Shown one piece after another: positions 9,832-20,600 of a stretch of DNA of 25,329 bases (positions are counted from its first letter, which is position 1; the number at the start of each line of letters is the position of its first letter). The notes below the pieces were generated by a model, which worked only from the letters and a program-made list of their open reading frames with translations, searched no databases and had not been told where the DNA came from. A program made the translations under genes and the position numbers. The stretch is from Amoebophrya sp. A120 (lineage: Eukaryota > Sar > Dinophyceae > Syndiniales > Amoebophryaceae). The stretch spans positions 1 through 25,329 of the forward strand of contig CAJINV010000051.1 in NCBI GenBank assembly GCA_905178155.1, read 5' to 3'.

Positions 9832-11735
9832 TTAAATCTGCGTCATGTAGATCAGGGGCCCGAAGAACCGCATACCGTCCGTCAGGCTCCAGTACGACTC
9901 GCTGGCCTCCTGTTTCTGCAGGGATTTCAAGCTCAGAGACACCAGCTCGTTGACTTCCACCTTGTCCAGTTGCATCTCGGGCACACCGAAGCCGCTGCCG
10001 CTCACGCAGGTCAGGTACGTACCTTCCGGCCACGCGGTCTCGCCGTTATTCTGGACAAGCAACTCCACGTCGATCGGCGCTTCCGCACGGAGAACACCTA
10101 AGTAGGTGGTCGTGTGAAGGATTTATTTAATTTTGTGCGTTTCATCGCTGCACCAAACACGACGAAAAAAAGCTAAGGAGCGGCCCTGCGCTCGGAAAAA
10201 ATCGAAAAAATGCAAATAGATGAAAAAGAAATACAACGAAAAAACGCATAGTTTTCTAGTATTTTTATACCAATGCAGTAGGTGTCCTTTTCGCATACCG
10301 GTTCGTCGTCCTTCTGTGGCGTTTTCAGTAGGTTCCCGCTGGGGCACTTCACGTGGCAGCCTACGACCTCTGCGTTCTTTTTCTCAGCGTTCTTTTCCTC
10401 CTGATGTTCGCCTGAGGAGCAGGATCTCGCAGCCGGCATGAACGGAAAGTCCACCCCGTCCGAGTCCTCCTCGCAAATCGAAAACTCGTCCGCCGTCGCC
10501 GGCTCGGGCTCGTTGTCGTGCTCCGAGCAAAAGGAAAACTCGTCTTCGGTCAGAAAAGCGCTGGCGTCCGAAACCAGGACCAGTTCGCCTGAGAGGATTT
10601 TGCGTTCGCTCTTTGTTTTTTTCTATATTCTTGTCCTTGTGCACGTCTTCAGTGCATATTAACGGCAATGGAAGCTGAAGGAGAAAAACAAGTTCACGGA
10701 ACGAAGAGCCCCTGAGTGTATCGATCAGCGTTGCAACGAGTCCTCCGGCGCAAGATGAACTTCAACTTCTAGTGCAGCGAGTAAAAAGAAGCACATGATC
10801 ACTGCACCAGATCATCATAGATCCTACTAGAAGCACCAAACGAAACAACGTGTTCTTTTCATGCGGGTCAATGTCGATCGCAGTTGCAGGGTTTTCATCA
10901 TCATATCTTTTTTATTTATTCAAAAGTATGGCACAAAGTAGTACCGTCGCTCGTCTCCGCAATGGCCAAATCCCGATTGTACTCTTCGAACTGGCCCGCC
11001 AACAGGTCTCGCAGAGCTTTCAACAGCTCCGCGTGGTCTTCTTCCGTTTCCACGCCCAAGTGCAGGCGTATGAGAATGCCCAACTGAAAACTCCGCGTCG
11101 GCCCGCATTTTTCAAAATGCATGCTGATGTTGAGCAGCAACTACACAAAAGGAGACAGCAGAAGTGAAGCTTCTAGCTACTGTATGTAGAAACTTAAACG
11201 ACATGATGGACTGCAGTGCTGTTTTCAGCTTGGTGTGTTCTTGTGGAACTTCTCATGCAAAAAGTCGTGCTCAACGAGACAGCAACAGGAACAGCCTGTG
11301 GCTTTTTGTCTTTGCATGACAAATGAGGGGCAGCAGGGGGAGTTCTTGTGTTGTGCACTCTCGTAAGCTCCCTTACCCCGTCGAACAACACATTGGTCAG
11401 GTGGTTGTAGGTAATCGGCTGTGTGTAGTCCTCCACCAAGTAGTGCGCCGAGTTACCAAATGTAAAGATGGTCACGGAGTCAGACCTATCCTGTGCAAAG
11501 GCATCGCAGTCGCACTAACACTAATATACTTAAATCGCATTCGCAAATACAAGTTTCCTCTGCGTCGTGAGAATTCATGCGGATTTAGATTTACCTTGAC
11601 AAAGGGATTTTCACATATATGACTACGATCAGTAGTACGAGTGCGGTTGCGGTACTTTTGCAATGCATAAGACCCTGCCGGCTTGGTCAAGGTCACGACG
11701 TTTCCGTCGCTGTCCGGAAACTCGACGGCAGACAT
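9832..11735 (-). CDS. Nbr1-type FW-domain protein, five exons
   Basis: Exons 11735-11670, 11481-11359, 11140-10945, 10588-10271 and 10097-9832 join in phase to give 322 residues. The ATG at 11735 has an in-frame TAA twelve bases upstream, which supports the start. Exon 5 (residues ~235-322) matches the Nbr1/ILRUN-type four-tryptophan domain pattern: NNGETAWPEGTYL, then GSGFG, then ESYWSLTD, then RFFGPLIYM. This Ig-like beta-sandwich is a protein-interaction module found in autophagy receptors and ILRUN-like proteins. Residues 23-120 (start DSVTIFTFGNSAHYLVEDY) look folded and helical; the middle is acidic low complexity (EEDSDG, EEKNAEKKNAE). I see no ZZ finger, UBA domain or clear PB1 domain. 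Intron 1 is an introner; introns 2-4 are plain GT-AG. The FW call is good; a role in selective autophagy would be a guess. Confidence 0.8.
10098..10270 (-). other. GT-AG intron 4 of the FW-domain gene
   Basis: The donor ATTG|GTATAAAAAT and acceptor CCACCTACTTAG|GTGTTC join phase 1 to phase 1 and create a Gly codon just before the FW domain. No TIRs are visible. A nearer GT (CCG|GTATGCG) is in the wrong phase, which is why the later donor was chosen. Confidence 0.7.
10589..10944 (-). other. GT-AG intron 3 of the FW-domain gene
   Basis: The donor GACG|GTACTACTTTG and acceptor AATCCTCTCAG|GCGAAC join phase 1 to phase 1 (G + GC = Gly). The junction reads AETSDG-ELVLVSDA. At 356 nt it is the longest intron seen here, and it has no TIR. 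Confidence 0.72.
11141..11358 (-). other. GT-AG intron 2 of the FW-domain gene
   Basis: The donor CGAGA|GTGCACAAC and acceptor CCTTTTGTGTAG|TTGCTG join phase 0 to phase 0 (VRELTR-LLLNIS). There is a weak similarity between the ends (CAACACAAGAA versus CTACACAAAAG inverted). It may be a decayed element, but I treat this as an ordinary intron. Confidence 0.7.
11487..11669 (-). mobile_element. Introner element, intron 1 of the FW-domain gene
   Basis: Its ends form imperfect TIRs of about 35 bp: minus-strand TATGCATTGCAAAAGTACCG followed by CAACCGCACT, against plus-strand TATCCTGTGCAAAGGCATCG followed by CAGTCGCACT. The flanks carry an exact 5-bp duplication, GGTCT (11670-11674 and 11482-11486, minus-strand sense). 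Removing the element plus one GGTCT gives GCA GGG TCT GAC in frame. This is the only introner here where sliding the cut within the TSD allows GT-AG boundaries (G|GTCT to ATAG|GTCT). Confidence 0.88.
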
Positions 11736-12982
11736 TGTTTCTCCTTATTCTTGTTTCGGTCAATTTTTGTCAAATTTCAGCACCCTGCAACCGGTTCTAC
11801 CGATTTATTACAAGTTCTTTTTGCGGATCGATAATGGAAAAAAGAAAAACTGCTTTAACTCTGTTTAAAAATATTTCAGCTTCGGTTCCGGTTCTGATTG
11901 TGGGCTCGATGCAACTGCACCGTTTTTTAAAAGAGGACTGGACGCTCTGTGTAAGAATGGTTCATACAAATGAGCTAGCAAAGCTTCCGCTCTGATACTG
12001 ATACTAGAGCTAAAGATGTAGTACCTCGGGTTGATTGTTTTTATACGGGAATTTTTTTAGACTCTACGAATACAAAAACGAAAACTCTGCAAAGCCATGC
12101 ATATCAATGCATTGACTAGGACGATAACAAAATCGATGGTTTAATACCTTGTTAGTATTCAAGGGGGATAGAGGCCATGGAGGTCCTCGTCTTCCGTAGT
12201 CCCTACCAGAAGGATTTTCTTTCACCCCTGAAGTTTGTGAAAAAAGACATTTGTTTTTCGTACGGCGGGCAGATAGAGTAAAAAATCGCGTTTTATCTAC
12301 TTGTCATGTCCCTCATCTTGCAATCCGAATGAAATCCTCTTTATGCAGCAGCGCTTTACCATGCTTCAAGGACGAACAACACCGATTCAAAAATGCTACT
12401 CGCCTTCAATTGTCAGGAAAGACGGTGGGACTGAGCAGACCAGCAGCAACACTCGTGTCCATTTGTCCATGAAAGACACCGACAAAAATTTATTTATCAC
12501 TCACAGATGGCTGGGCTCGAGATCACTCAAGGTTAAGAAGTCCAACTCCCACGACAACACAAGCTTAGAGTTAGATGACATCAGCTATCACTCAAGAGAG
12601 ATTTGTGAAGACTTGTGACCGAGCCCGATGCATTTGCTGCAGCCGAGGTGTTCGTCTCTCAATTATCGCAGCCGCAGGATGTGCAAAATTGCTCGACAGC
12701 AAAAATTAATATCCTGAAGAACATCACGAAGGCTATGTTGAGTTGTCTTTTCGCATTTATTATTGTAGCAGGATGATTACAACTTCTTCTGCCGCTGCGC
12801 CTGCGACGTTGCATCCTGATTACAACTTGAACTTCCCTGCATTTTTACAAGTTCCAAAAGAAGCTGCTTTTTTCGTGTCATAACCTTTACAACAGTGATG
12901 CGCGTTAGGAGCGGAGCAGTGGTCCGCCTCGTTCTTTTCATTCATCCTCTGAGCCTCTAAAACAACCTCATGCAGCTGGTGC
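11736..12982. other. Intergenic region, no confident gene
   Basis: This is about 1.2 kb upstream of the FW-domain gene. A plus-strand ORF at 12301-12618 (105 codons, ATG start) is open but shows no motif and is the only plus-strand candidate in the area; it is more likely chance. The FW-domain gene's promoter should lie just above 11735, but I see no defined element. Confidence 0.4.
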
Positions 12983-13355
12983 TCACAAGTCGGGCGTTGG
13001 CGTGGTGCTGGTGGCCACATCGTGCTGCGTCACCAAACTAGTTCCATCTTCTTGGAAGAAGAAGTGCATCCACCTGTGCAACTACTGCACCTCCGTGCAG
13101 GCGCACGTACACCTATACAACAAATCATGACAACACTGCTATGCATTGCAAATATTAGGCCTAAATCTGCAAACTTGTGATGACGGATGAGAAACACACT
13201 TTCACTTCCTGTTCCTCTAAGTGCACCCAAAGATGACAAGTTTTGCGATTCATTTGTGTCCTTGTTTTGTATACAACGTGCACTGTATCCCAAAAGTTGC
13301 AATGGCGTAGCTTAGGGCACCGCCGCGTCCCAAAACTCCGTCGCGCGGTAACATT
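12983..13355 (-). pseudogene. Partial duplicate of the TTLL gene 3' end
   Basis: This segment is clearly similar to the last two exons and last intron of the TTLL gene (about 17600-17965). Upstream of the shared element it reads WDAAVP, as in TTLL. Downstream it reads HFFFQEDGTSLVTQHDVA, then a short tail ending at TGA (12983-12985). TTLL has HFFQEDGTSLVQ followed by TAG. Differences across the coding part include a 3-base insertion (an extra Phe), consistent with past selection on the frame. No TTLL catalytic exon is found upstream (an in-frame TAA lies just above 13350), so this is a gene fragment or the end of an unrecognised small gene. Homology limits were judged by eye. Confidence 0.65.
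13067..13309 (-). mobile_element. Introner element in the TTLL 3'-end duplicate
   Basis: This is the same element as the one at 17679-17914, at the same position relative to the flanking coding sequence. Internal TIRs are visible: GCGCACGTACACC..ATACAACAAAT at one end against the inverse of GTGCACGTTGTATACAAAAC at the other. The ends are less regular than in the TTLL copy (TACGCC instead of TATGCC, CATCC instead of TATCC), as expected for a degenerating copy. The flanks TAAGC and CACTT no longer match. Confidence 0.75.
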
Positions 13356-13948
13356 ATCCAACTTATGCAGCTTTTTCTTGATGCTTGTTTTATGCCCACG
13401 CTATATTGGTTTTTTCATTTACCTGGCAGGAGCACACTGAATTCACGGAAGTACTTCGGGGAAAGTCGCGCATCGTGTGCGTGTCGGGGGGGGGGGGGTG
13501 AAACTAAAAAAGAAATGATTCGTGCTATGGGGTGTTGCGTTTGTACAGTGAGTATGTCTACGTTAACGTTTTGCACTTTTTTATAATGAGGGGGGACAAC
13601 ACAGCTGACTGAAAACAAGGCAAAGTAAGCGAGAAATCGATCGACTCAAGCAATCGAAAATGGTGAAGGTGAAACAAAGATATGCATAAACAATCAATAT
13701 GTTGAAGAAAAAAAAACAAACGAGTAGTAACACTTGCAAAAACGGTCGTAATTTCTCAAAACAAAACAGATACCATTAGTTACCAACACTAGCTCTAGTA
13801 CTGGTGCAGCTACAATAAAAGGCTATAGTCAGAGTAAATACTTCGAGGTAGAATTAGAAAATTATCGCCACGGGTACAAATCCTTTCATGCACCATAAAG
13901 CAAATAAAAGAAGACGAATGAACCAAACCCAACCCTTATTCCTGCCAC
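13356..13948. other. Intergenic region with poly-G tract
   Basis: No gene is supported. A run of 13 G lies at 13486-13498 on the plus strand. The rest is AT-rich with no repeat or motif I recognise. It separates the 3' end of the surface-protein gene from the TTLL-end duplicate. Confidence 0.4.
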
Positions 13949-16481
13949 TCAATCTCGTCCGGAGTGCGATTTCTTCCGCAATTTTTCGTCGCATTCGCCA
14001 GCGAGTGATTCGGGATAGTGCAACATCGGACGCCTGCTTTGGCATTCCTCGCTCTCGGAGGCTGAGGAGGAAAACTCTGCAAAGGAAAAGTGCTCCAAAC
14101 CGCGAACGCCAAGGACTTTGTAAACCAACAGACTTTCCACATCATCATGGAGAATTTTTGTTCCGCCTAAGGGGAACGCGACGCGATTTGTATCAGAATC
14201 AGAAACCAAGCCAGTCCTATGGCTTCGATATGACGAAGATGACCATAAGCACCGACTCTACTGCAGGAGGACAACCGCAATGCAAGACATAGACAGCAGG
14301 TTTTCGTTTTGTTGCATGGAATGTTAATTTACCCCAGGTTGGACGAAATGTAAGTGTATATGGAGGTGATACAAACATATTGATATTTGTAAGGAGTCTA
14401 CTGTTGCGTTTCGTTCAAAGCCACAGGAAGACCATCCCAACCTTCTGGGCGGGCACGGGCTAGGGCACTCTTCAACATGATAAAAACTCGGCGCGCTTTT
14501 CCGCGTTGTATACGACGGCGCGCGTCTCCAGCGCAAGCTGCAGATTGCGGTTCGCACTGCTTCTAGACCCCTGCTCCTTCTGATTTTCAGTTCTAGAACT
14601 TTCGGCGCTCGTCACTGCATCCCGACCGCAAGCGCATTTGTTGCTGACCACGACGGGCCTGGACTTCTGCTCCGCTGGCGATTTCACGTCCGTCTTGCGC
14701 CATTTGAGAAGGTAAGACAGGACGACGGATGCCAGCGTCGCGACAACGGCAAGTAGCAGGAAGCAGAAAAAGACAGCCGCCCAGTCCAGATGCCTCTTGA
14801 TGCCCGACAACGCATCTGCTGCTCCGCCGAGGTAGTACTCGTACCCGTTCATGATCATCTTCAGGCTGAAGTCAGAAGATGCGGCTTCATCTATTTGCCG
14901 AGTGCAAGACGGCGAGTCGGTTTGCTGATCTCCCAGGCACCCAGATTTTGATGACACTTCTGCCGGCAGTAAATGCCGCTCTTTCTGCATCGGTTCTTGT
15001 TTTTCCGTTCTTCCTCTCATCTGCTCATTGATTTCACCTTCATCCCCCTGCACATCAGCAGGCTGTACGGCCGTCCCGGGCATGCGTGGCGGTTGTTCAT
15101 CCGCACTGGCGTGTTCTTCCAGGATGGGCTCCTGCTCTCGTTCTTCTTGTAAAAAGGACGACCGCCGTTGCGGAAAAAAAGAAGAAACAAGTCGTCGACC
15201 AGGTCGCAACACTTGTTGAGACACCCACGAAAGCCTCCCGCTTGCGGTTGTCTTGCTCTGCCCCGCTCGCTCTCGTTTAACGTCGGGCATTTCTGACCTG
15301 CCCTCTGTCTTCATGGGTGAGGAAACGATCTGACTCTCCTGCTGCTCGTACATCACGTACGCCCTCGTCAGCCAGTCGTTTACATTTGTTCGCAATGTTG
15401 CGTAGCGATTTTCGACCAGTTGCGCATCCAACTGTGCCAGAAATTTTGCCACTTTTTCGGACAGAGCCACTTTTCTCGATTCGAGGTCCTCGGGAGGAGT
15501 CATGAAGCCGTCCAGAAAATAGTCAACAACTTCTGTCTCTTTTTTCGTCAACCCTTCCGAGAATGTCTTCAGCATTTCGCGAAAAAAAACCACAAATTCG
15601 CTCAACCTCTCGTGAATCGCTTCCCCCTCGTCGACCAATTTGCGCCATTCAGATTCTTCAGAGTTGATGTAAGATCGAGCCATTTCGATGCTGTTTTCCA
15701 TGCGTTGTTTTATCATTTCCAGAGTATCGATCGGCTGAATTATTGTATAATAATAATTGAGGTGAACTCCAATAATGCGATCTGCGAAAGCAATGTCGGG
15801 TAATCCATCGAGCTCCGCATTGAAGCCATGAATCCGGGGTGAGGAATCGGCCTGCCTCCTCGTCTGCTGTTCGTACCGTGCCTGCGTCATCCAATTGTTT
15901 ACATCTTCTCGCAATAATGCGTACTTTTCTTCGACCAGTTGATCATCCAATTCAACCAGAAATTTTGCCACTTTTTCTGACACTTCCACCCTTTTCGACT
16001 CGAGTCCCACGGCAGGGGGAAGCGAGTTGGGCTTGAGGCCGTCCACCTCGTCCTCGTCCAGAGGATGCTTAACGATTTCTCTCTCCTCATCCGTCAACTT
16101 GTTCGACAATGCTTCCAGTTTTTGGTTAAAAAATTTCACAAATCCGCTCAACCTTGTGTGAATCGCTTCCCCATTGACGACGAAATCGCTCCATCCAGAT
16201 TTTCCAGAGTTGTAAGATTCTTGAGCTGCTAGTACTTGGATGTTGTTTTCCATGAGCCTGATTATCGGTTTCAGCGTAGCGTCCGGCAGATCCATTGCCC
16301 ATCGGTAATCTTCAAAAATGCGATCTGCGAAAGGAGCAATGTCGGGTAATCCGTCCAACTCCGCATTGAAGCCATGAATCTGGAGTGGCTCCACCCCGCT
16401 AGAGGACTCTGCAAGAGTTCTTTTCGCGAAAAAACCCAGCGGCGCAAAGAGACACAGAAACAAGTCGCGTTTCTGAATCAT
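13949..16481 (-). CDS. Putative type I surface protein with duplicated domain
   Basis: The start is the ATG at 16481; the frame is open above it only from a TTG. The first 25 residues (KRDLFLCLFAPLGFFAKR core) form a signal peptide. Two tandem repeats follow, residues ~35-216 and ~217-391. Both begin IHGFNAELDGLPDI and contain GEAIH-x-RLS-x-FV and SEKVAKFL-x-(E/Q)LD-x-QLVE. They look all-helical. A polar linker, a transmembrane helix near residues 567-593 (VFFCFLLLAVVATLASVVLS) and a basic cytoplasmic tail follow. The continuous frame ends at TGA 14472-14474 (669 residues). In another frame, coding-like sequence resumes directly and leads through a GT-AG intron (14167-14441) to an exon ending at TGA 13949. 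One extra base in the five-T run at 14482-14486 would make the gene continuous. Family unknown; a cell-surface role is inferred from topology. Confidence 0.78.
14167..14441 (-). other. GT-AG intron before the last surface-protein exon
   Basis: The donor CCAGAAG|GTTGGG and acceptor CGTTCCCCTTAG|GCGGAAC join phase 1 to phase 1 (ALARARPEG-GTKILHDD). The downstream exon, 14166-13949, encodes 71 residues with clear coding character (DDVESLLVYKVLGVRG). The upstream exon frame is offset from the main surface-protein frame, so linkage depends on the frameshift described for that gene. Confidence 0.55.
15309..16379 (-). repeat. Tandem internal duplication in the surface protein
   Basis: The two units are about 16379-15834 and 15833-15309. 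The DNA is still clearly similar at the unit starts: plus strand near 16340-16379 and 15794-15836 share GCATTGAAGCCATGAATC and AATGTCGGGTAATCC. Protein identity is highest at the start (IHGFNAELDGLPDI) and end (SEKVAKFL, YEQQ) of each unit. The acidic middle differs; unit 1 carries an extra insert around EDEVDGLKPNSLPP. Confidence 0.9.
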
Positions 16482-17639
16482 CTTGCAAGCAATGCCTGCC
16501 TCAAACAATGGACGGAAGATACTTCAGGTTCAGCGGAAGAAATCGCGACGACAAAAAAATGAATCAAGATCAACTGCTTCAACAACTACTCACACACAGT
16601 CACATACACAAACTACTACCCTGCTGCGCGAAGCTACTCTCTCAAATTTCAGCAAGCCACCTCACCACTATGGCAGCTGGATCATTGGTGCTACTTCTGG
16701 TGCGGCTAGTTGTGATAGTTCTAGCTATTATGCTCCTGTGAAAAGTGCTGCACAAATCTATAGTCAATAGTACGGGGTCCCGGGAGAACCTGGCAAGCTG
16801 CGCACAAAGGAAGAAAAAAAATCAATGGTTCTCATCTCTGAAGATGGTGCACCAGCACCAGGGTATTTCACCCGACGATAATTTATCTCGATTTCCTAAC
16901 CGCTTCTGTCCAACATTTCTAAGATGGCCCAAAGTCGCCACAATTCTGTACGACAAACAACGCGTGCGATTGTTTTGTCTTGAACGACCGGGACCGACCG
17001 CGCGAGAGAAACAGACTTGTATTGATTACGTACCTCCGATGGTATTTGTAACACGGCAGAAAGAACGACGACGACCGACACTTCTTGTGCGACACTTCTT
17101 CTAACTTACTATGCTTTTGATAGGGATAGCGCTCCAAACATTGATGTGAATGCAAAGTGTAGTTCGTAAATCAGTTCGCAGACGAAGACGAAATCTTCTT
17201 GCAACAGCAATAGGACGGCAAACTAGCATCACGCACGAACGAAAACGAAGCTCAGCATTGTTCTTGTTCTTCACGATGAGCTCGAACAAGATTTGCGTTT
17301 GTTCGAACCCTAGCGCACTTCATAAATATCTGAGTGATTGTGGCGAGAGCGGATGCCGATGCGGATGTCATTCTTGCTCCTGTTCCTTCAGGTACCTCAT
17401 AGCTTTCAATCCCATAAAGAGTTCAAGGAAATTGCAGAAGTCGTGCAGTCGCTCGCGACAGAGTGGTCGGCGAGCTGCCTCAAAGCAGAGTCGTCGCTCA
17501 ACAAGACCGAATCGTTGCCAATATAAAAATTTTACTTTATCAAAGCATCTTCATATTTTTCGCTGCTCAGAAACAGAATGGCACGATTTGGCATGGCGTA
17601 CAGGTATGGCGTTGGCGTGGTGCTGATGGCCACGTCGTG
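16482..17639. other. Intergenic region between TTLL and surface-protein genes
   Basis: I call no gene here. The minus frame that follows the TTLL TAG stays open for 35 codons to TAA (17532-17534), then for a further 41 codons to a TGA near 17410, with coding-looking sequence (see findings). Other open frames (plus 17150-17626, minus 17101-17289) are Arg-rich or low complexity and not convincing. The promoter of the surface-protein gene should lie just above 16481, but I see no defined element. Confidence 0.4.
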
Positions 17640-20600
17640 CTACTGCACCAAACTAGTTCCATCTTCTTGGAAGAAGTGTATCCACTTGATGTGCAACTAC
17701 TGCACCGCGCACGTACTACACAAAGACAAATGACAACACGGCCGTGCATTGCACAGAAATTGTTCTGGGTCTACAAACTTCCGATCTAGGTTGCGGATGA
17801 GAAACCAACCACGCTTCCACCAAGCGCATCCAAACATGACAAAGTAGCCAAGTTTAGTTTATCGTTTTGTGTAGTACGTGCACGGTAGTATCCGGAAATT
17901 TGTAACAAGGCATAACTTGCGGCACCGCCGCGTCCCACTCGTGCGGCAACATCAAGGAAAATCGGCCCACCCGCTTGCTCTGGCGGTGGGTGCCGGCAAT
18001 ACATTCCAGGAATTCTTCCCGGTCGCTGCGCTCCAGAGATCTCGCAACTCGTGCGGCACCGGGGAGATGGGCGATACTGCAAGGTGGTGTAATATTATTT
18101 GGATAGCAATAACGTCACTCCCTTCGGATTCTTATTTCATCACGCGCCATTAATCTCCAGGCCATGGGCAGAATGACGTCCAAATGAACTTAGAAGTTGT
18201 GCAGCTAGAACTGCGTGCTAGTCGAGAATTTGCTGTTGCAACATATCGCACACATCTTCAATTCGCACTTTTGATGAAAGTGCAAAGCTAAACGTTTGCA
18301 AACAACTCAGCAGTTCGAGCAGGAACCAGTAAAACTAGAAGCACGAAGTGGAGGTACTACGTGGCTTGATCATTTTAAGTACTACAACATTGAACAAGCA
18401 AAAGGTAAAACAACTCGTACCCATGCCCCTTTGCAGTTCCCACTGGATTTCCGCCCTGTGTCCCGCTAGAAGTTGCGGTTGGCAGAAGCAACCCTCCAGC
18501 CGTTTGAAACAAGTCCGAAGAGGACGAGGAGTGCACGCCGACCGACGTGGCCCCACCGCTGCTTGTGTTCACGTGCTGCCCGTGTTGCAACAGAGAGTAC
18601 TTCGCGAGCGAATTCCGTATCCACAGGAAATGAATTTCCGTACGCACCGTACAAGATATGCAGCGTCTTCTGCATAACCAAACCTTTTCCGCCAGTACTA
18701 TCCTATTCAGCATGACAAAGACAAGTGACATACTCCAAGTTGTGATTGGCGAAATTTGTATATGTACGTTGCGCACGGAAAATTTGTACGTGCATATTCT
18801 GGTCACTGTCCGCACAAGGGAACTTCTCCTCCCCGAAGACGACGTGTGCCGCGTCTGCGACCTATCAACTGCAAATAACTATGTCTGAGTGATCGCTCCA
18901 CGAAGACGTAAATTTACAATGCTGATGATCGCTCCACGAAGACGACGCGCGTACTAGCAGTACGACAAATCCTATGACGGGCACGGGTATTAAAGAGAGC
19001 GCAGTGAACTACATGAGAAATCCGCATCCTGCTATAAGTAAGTATTTGCATGAGAGGGTAAGTAGTAGATTTTGGCTTCATTCGAAATGCGCAATACCGA
19101 TTTTCTTTCTTCGTGTACTTACACTTACTTACACCCGAACATGATATTTGCGATGCATAGGAGCATGAGGGGAACCAAATCCCTTGTGGTGGAGGTCGAA
19201 TACGACAAGTCCGGGTTTTATCAACTGTAAAAATGTCTGGGTCTGGAAACTTGTGATGCTGAGTGGCGTAGCATGAAGAGGCCACAAGTGCTGGCTCAGT
19301 ATGACAAATTTCTGAGCTTGTAGGTGTTGCCTATTCTGCATGACAAATTGCGTCTCCGCATGGCAGAAAAGTGCGGCTCTTGGGCAACGTGCGTGACAGA
19401 TTCAATAGTCATGCCAGACAAGCATGACAAACATGCATTCTTCCAGACCCAGACACTTTTACATTTGATAGGTTTGCGTTCACTTCAATCAGCCACACCT
19501 TTCCGCGGGCGTCCACCATGAAGTCGTAGCCGAAGATCTCGAAGCTGTTCCTGCGCTCGTGGATGCAGCCGCGCTTGGCCGCGGCGCGGAGCGAAATCCA
19601 AACCAGCCGCTTCATCTGCCACTTGATGTTTTGCCACGTGAACGGGCCGTCCAGGGAGGGTTTGGTAATGTTCGCCCCCGACGAAGGCGAGGCTGGGGAA
19701 TTAGTGTGATGGTGTGGATGACTGCTCCGATTAACATTGGTTGCAGCTGCACCTCCAGCATGGGTCGTACTCGTCGTGTTTCGACTATTATTTGGCGAAT
19801 GATTTGGGCTTCGGCTTCCTCGATTGTTTGACATGCTCGGACTTCGAGACGTCGAAGATGGGGAAAGTGAAGAACCACCCGCCTGCACCGTCCGCCGTCG
19901 TCGGTTTTCGTTCTCCCGAATTTGTTTGTTCGAACGCTGCTGCTCCAGCCAGGTCGCGAAACGGTCGCTGTGCCACATGGTGCGGTCTACATCGAAGTCC
20001 TTGATATCATCGGTTTTCTTCACGACCGCGTTGTTGGTCAAGTGCATGAACTGATCCGCATCGGACAGCCCGCTGAGGTACTTGACGCCCTTCCGCGGAC
20101 TGACGGTCGTCGCGGCGGTTGCAGCAATCGAGGGAAGGTGTACGTGATTGGGGCGGTCTGGCGTTGTTGTACTACTGTGGTCTCTAGAAGTTGTACTGTC
20201 GCCTGCCCGACCGCCGCCCGGGCTGCTACTGGAAGAGGATGAGAAAGAAGATTTCTTGAGGGCGGTTGCCGAAGAGTTCGAAATGCTGGGTGACGTAGTT
20301 TTGGTAATTGTTCCACCGTCACCAGCATTCTTGAAGCTTCCCCCTCCAGCACCCCGGTCGTCTAGCAGATCTAACGACCCGAACACAGAACCCACACTAG
20401 CACCACCGGCAGTAGTTGTTCCCGGATTCATCTGCTGCACCTCCGGTTGATAGGGATGCGTGGCGAACCTCAAGTAGCAATCCTCGTAGAACCAGGCCCG
20501 CAGATCTGGCTCGCTAAAGGCAGTAACCAGAACCCACTGCCGGATATCGAACTTGTAGGGTTTCAGTTTTTGCTTGTCTGAAGTGGATGAAAACGATGTA

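Noticed and set aside
10271-10295. Donor CCG|GTATGCG for the FW-domain gene intron 4
   Set aside because: It is phase 0, whereas the acceptor needs phase 1. The donor ATTG|GTATAAAAAT further on matches phase.
12301-12618. 105-codon plus-strand ORF
   Set aside because: No recognisable motif, and it is on the opposite strand to all supported genes. Left as unexplained intergenic sequence.
17578-17733. Plus-strand 51-codon ORF whose frame is also largely open in the 12998-13129 copy
   Set aside because: It lies antisense over the TTLL last exon and the end of intron 8. The minus-strand reading has in-phase splicing and a clear parent gene, and copy 1 has no ATG in the plus frame.
12998-17965. 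CRISPR-like or tandem array interpretation of the repeated segments
   Set aside because: Only two copies 4.6 kb apart, with exon-intron structure and TIRs. No regular spacers and no cas genes.
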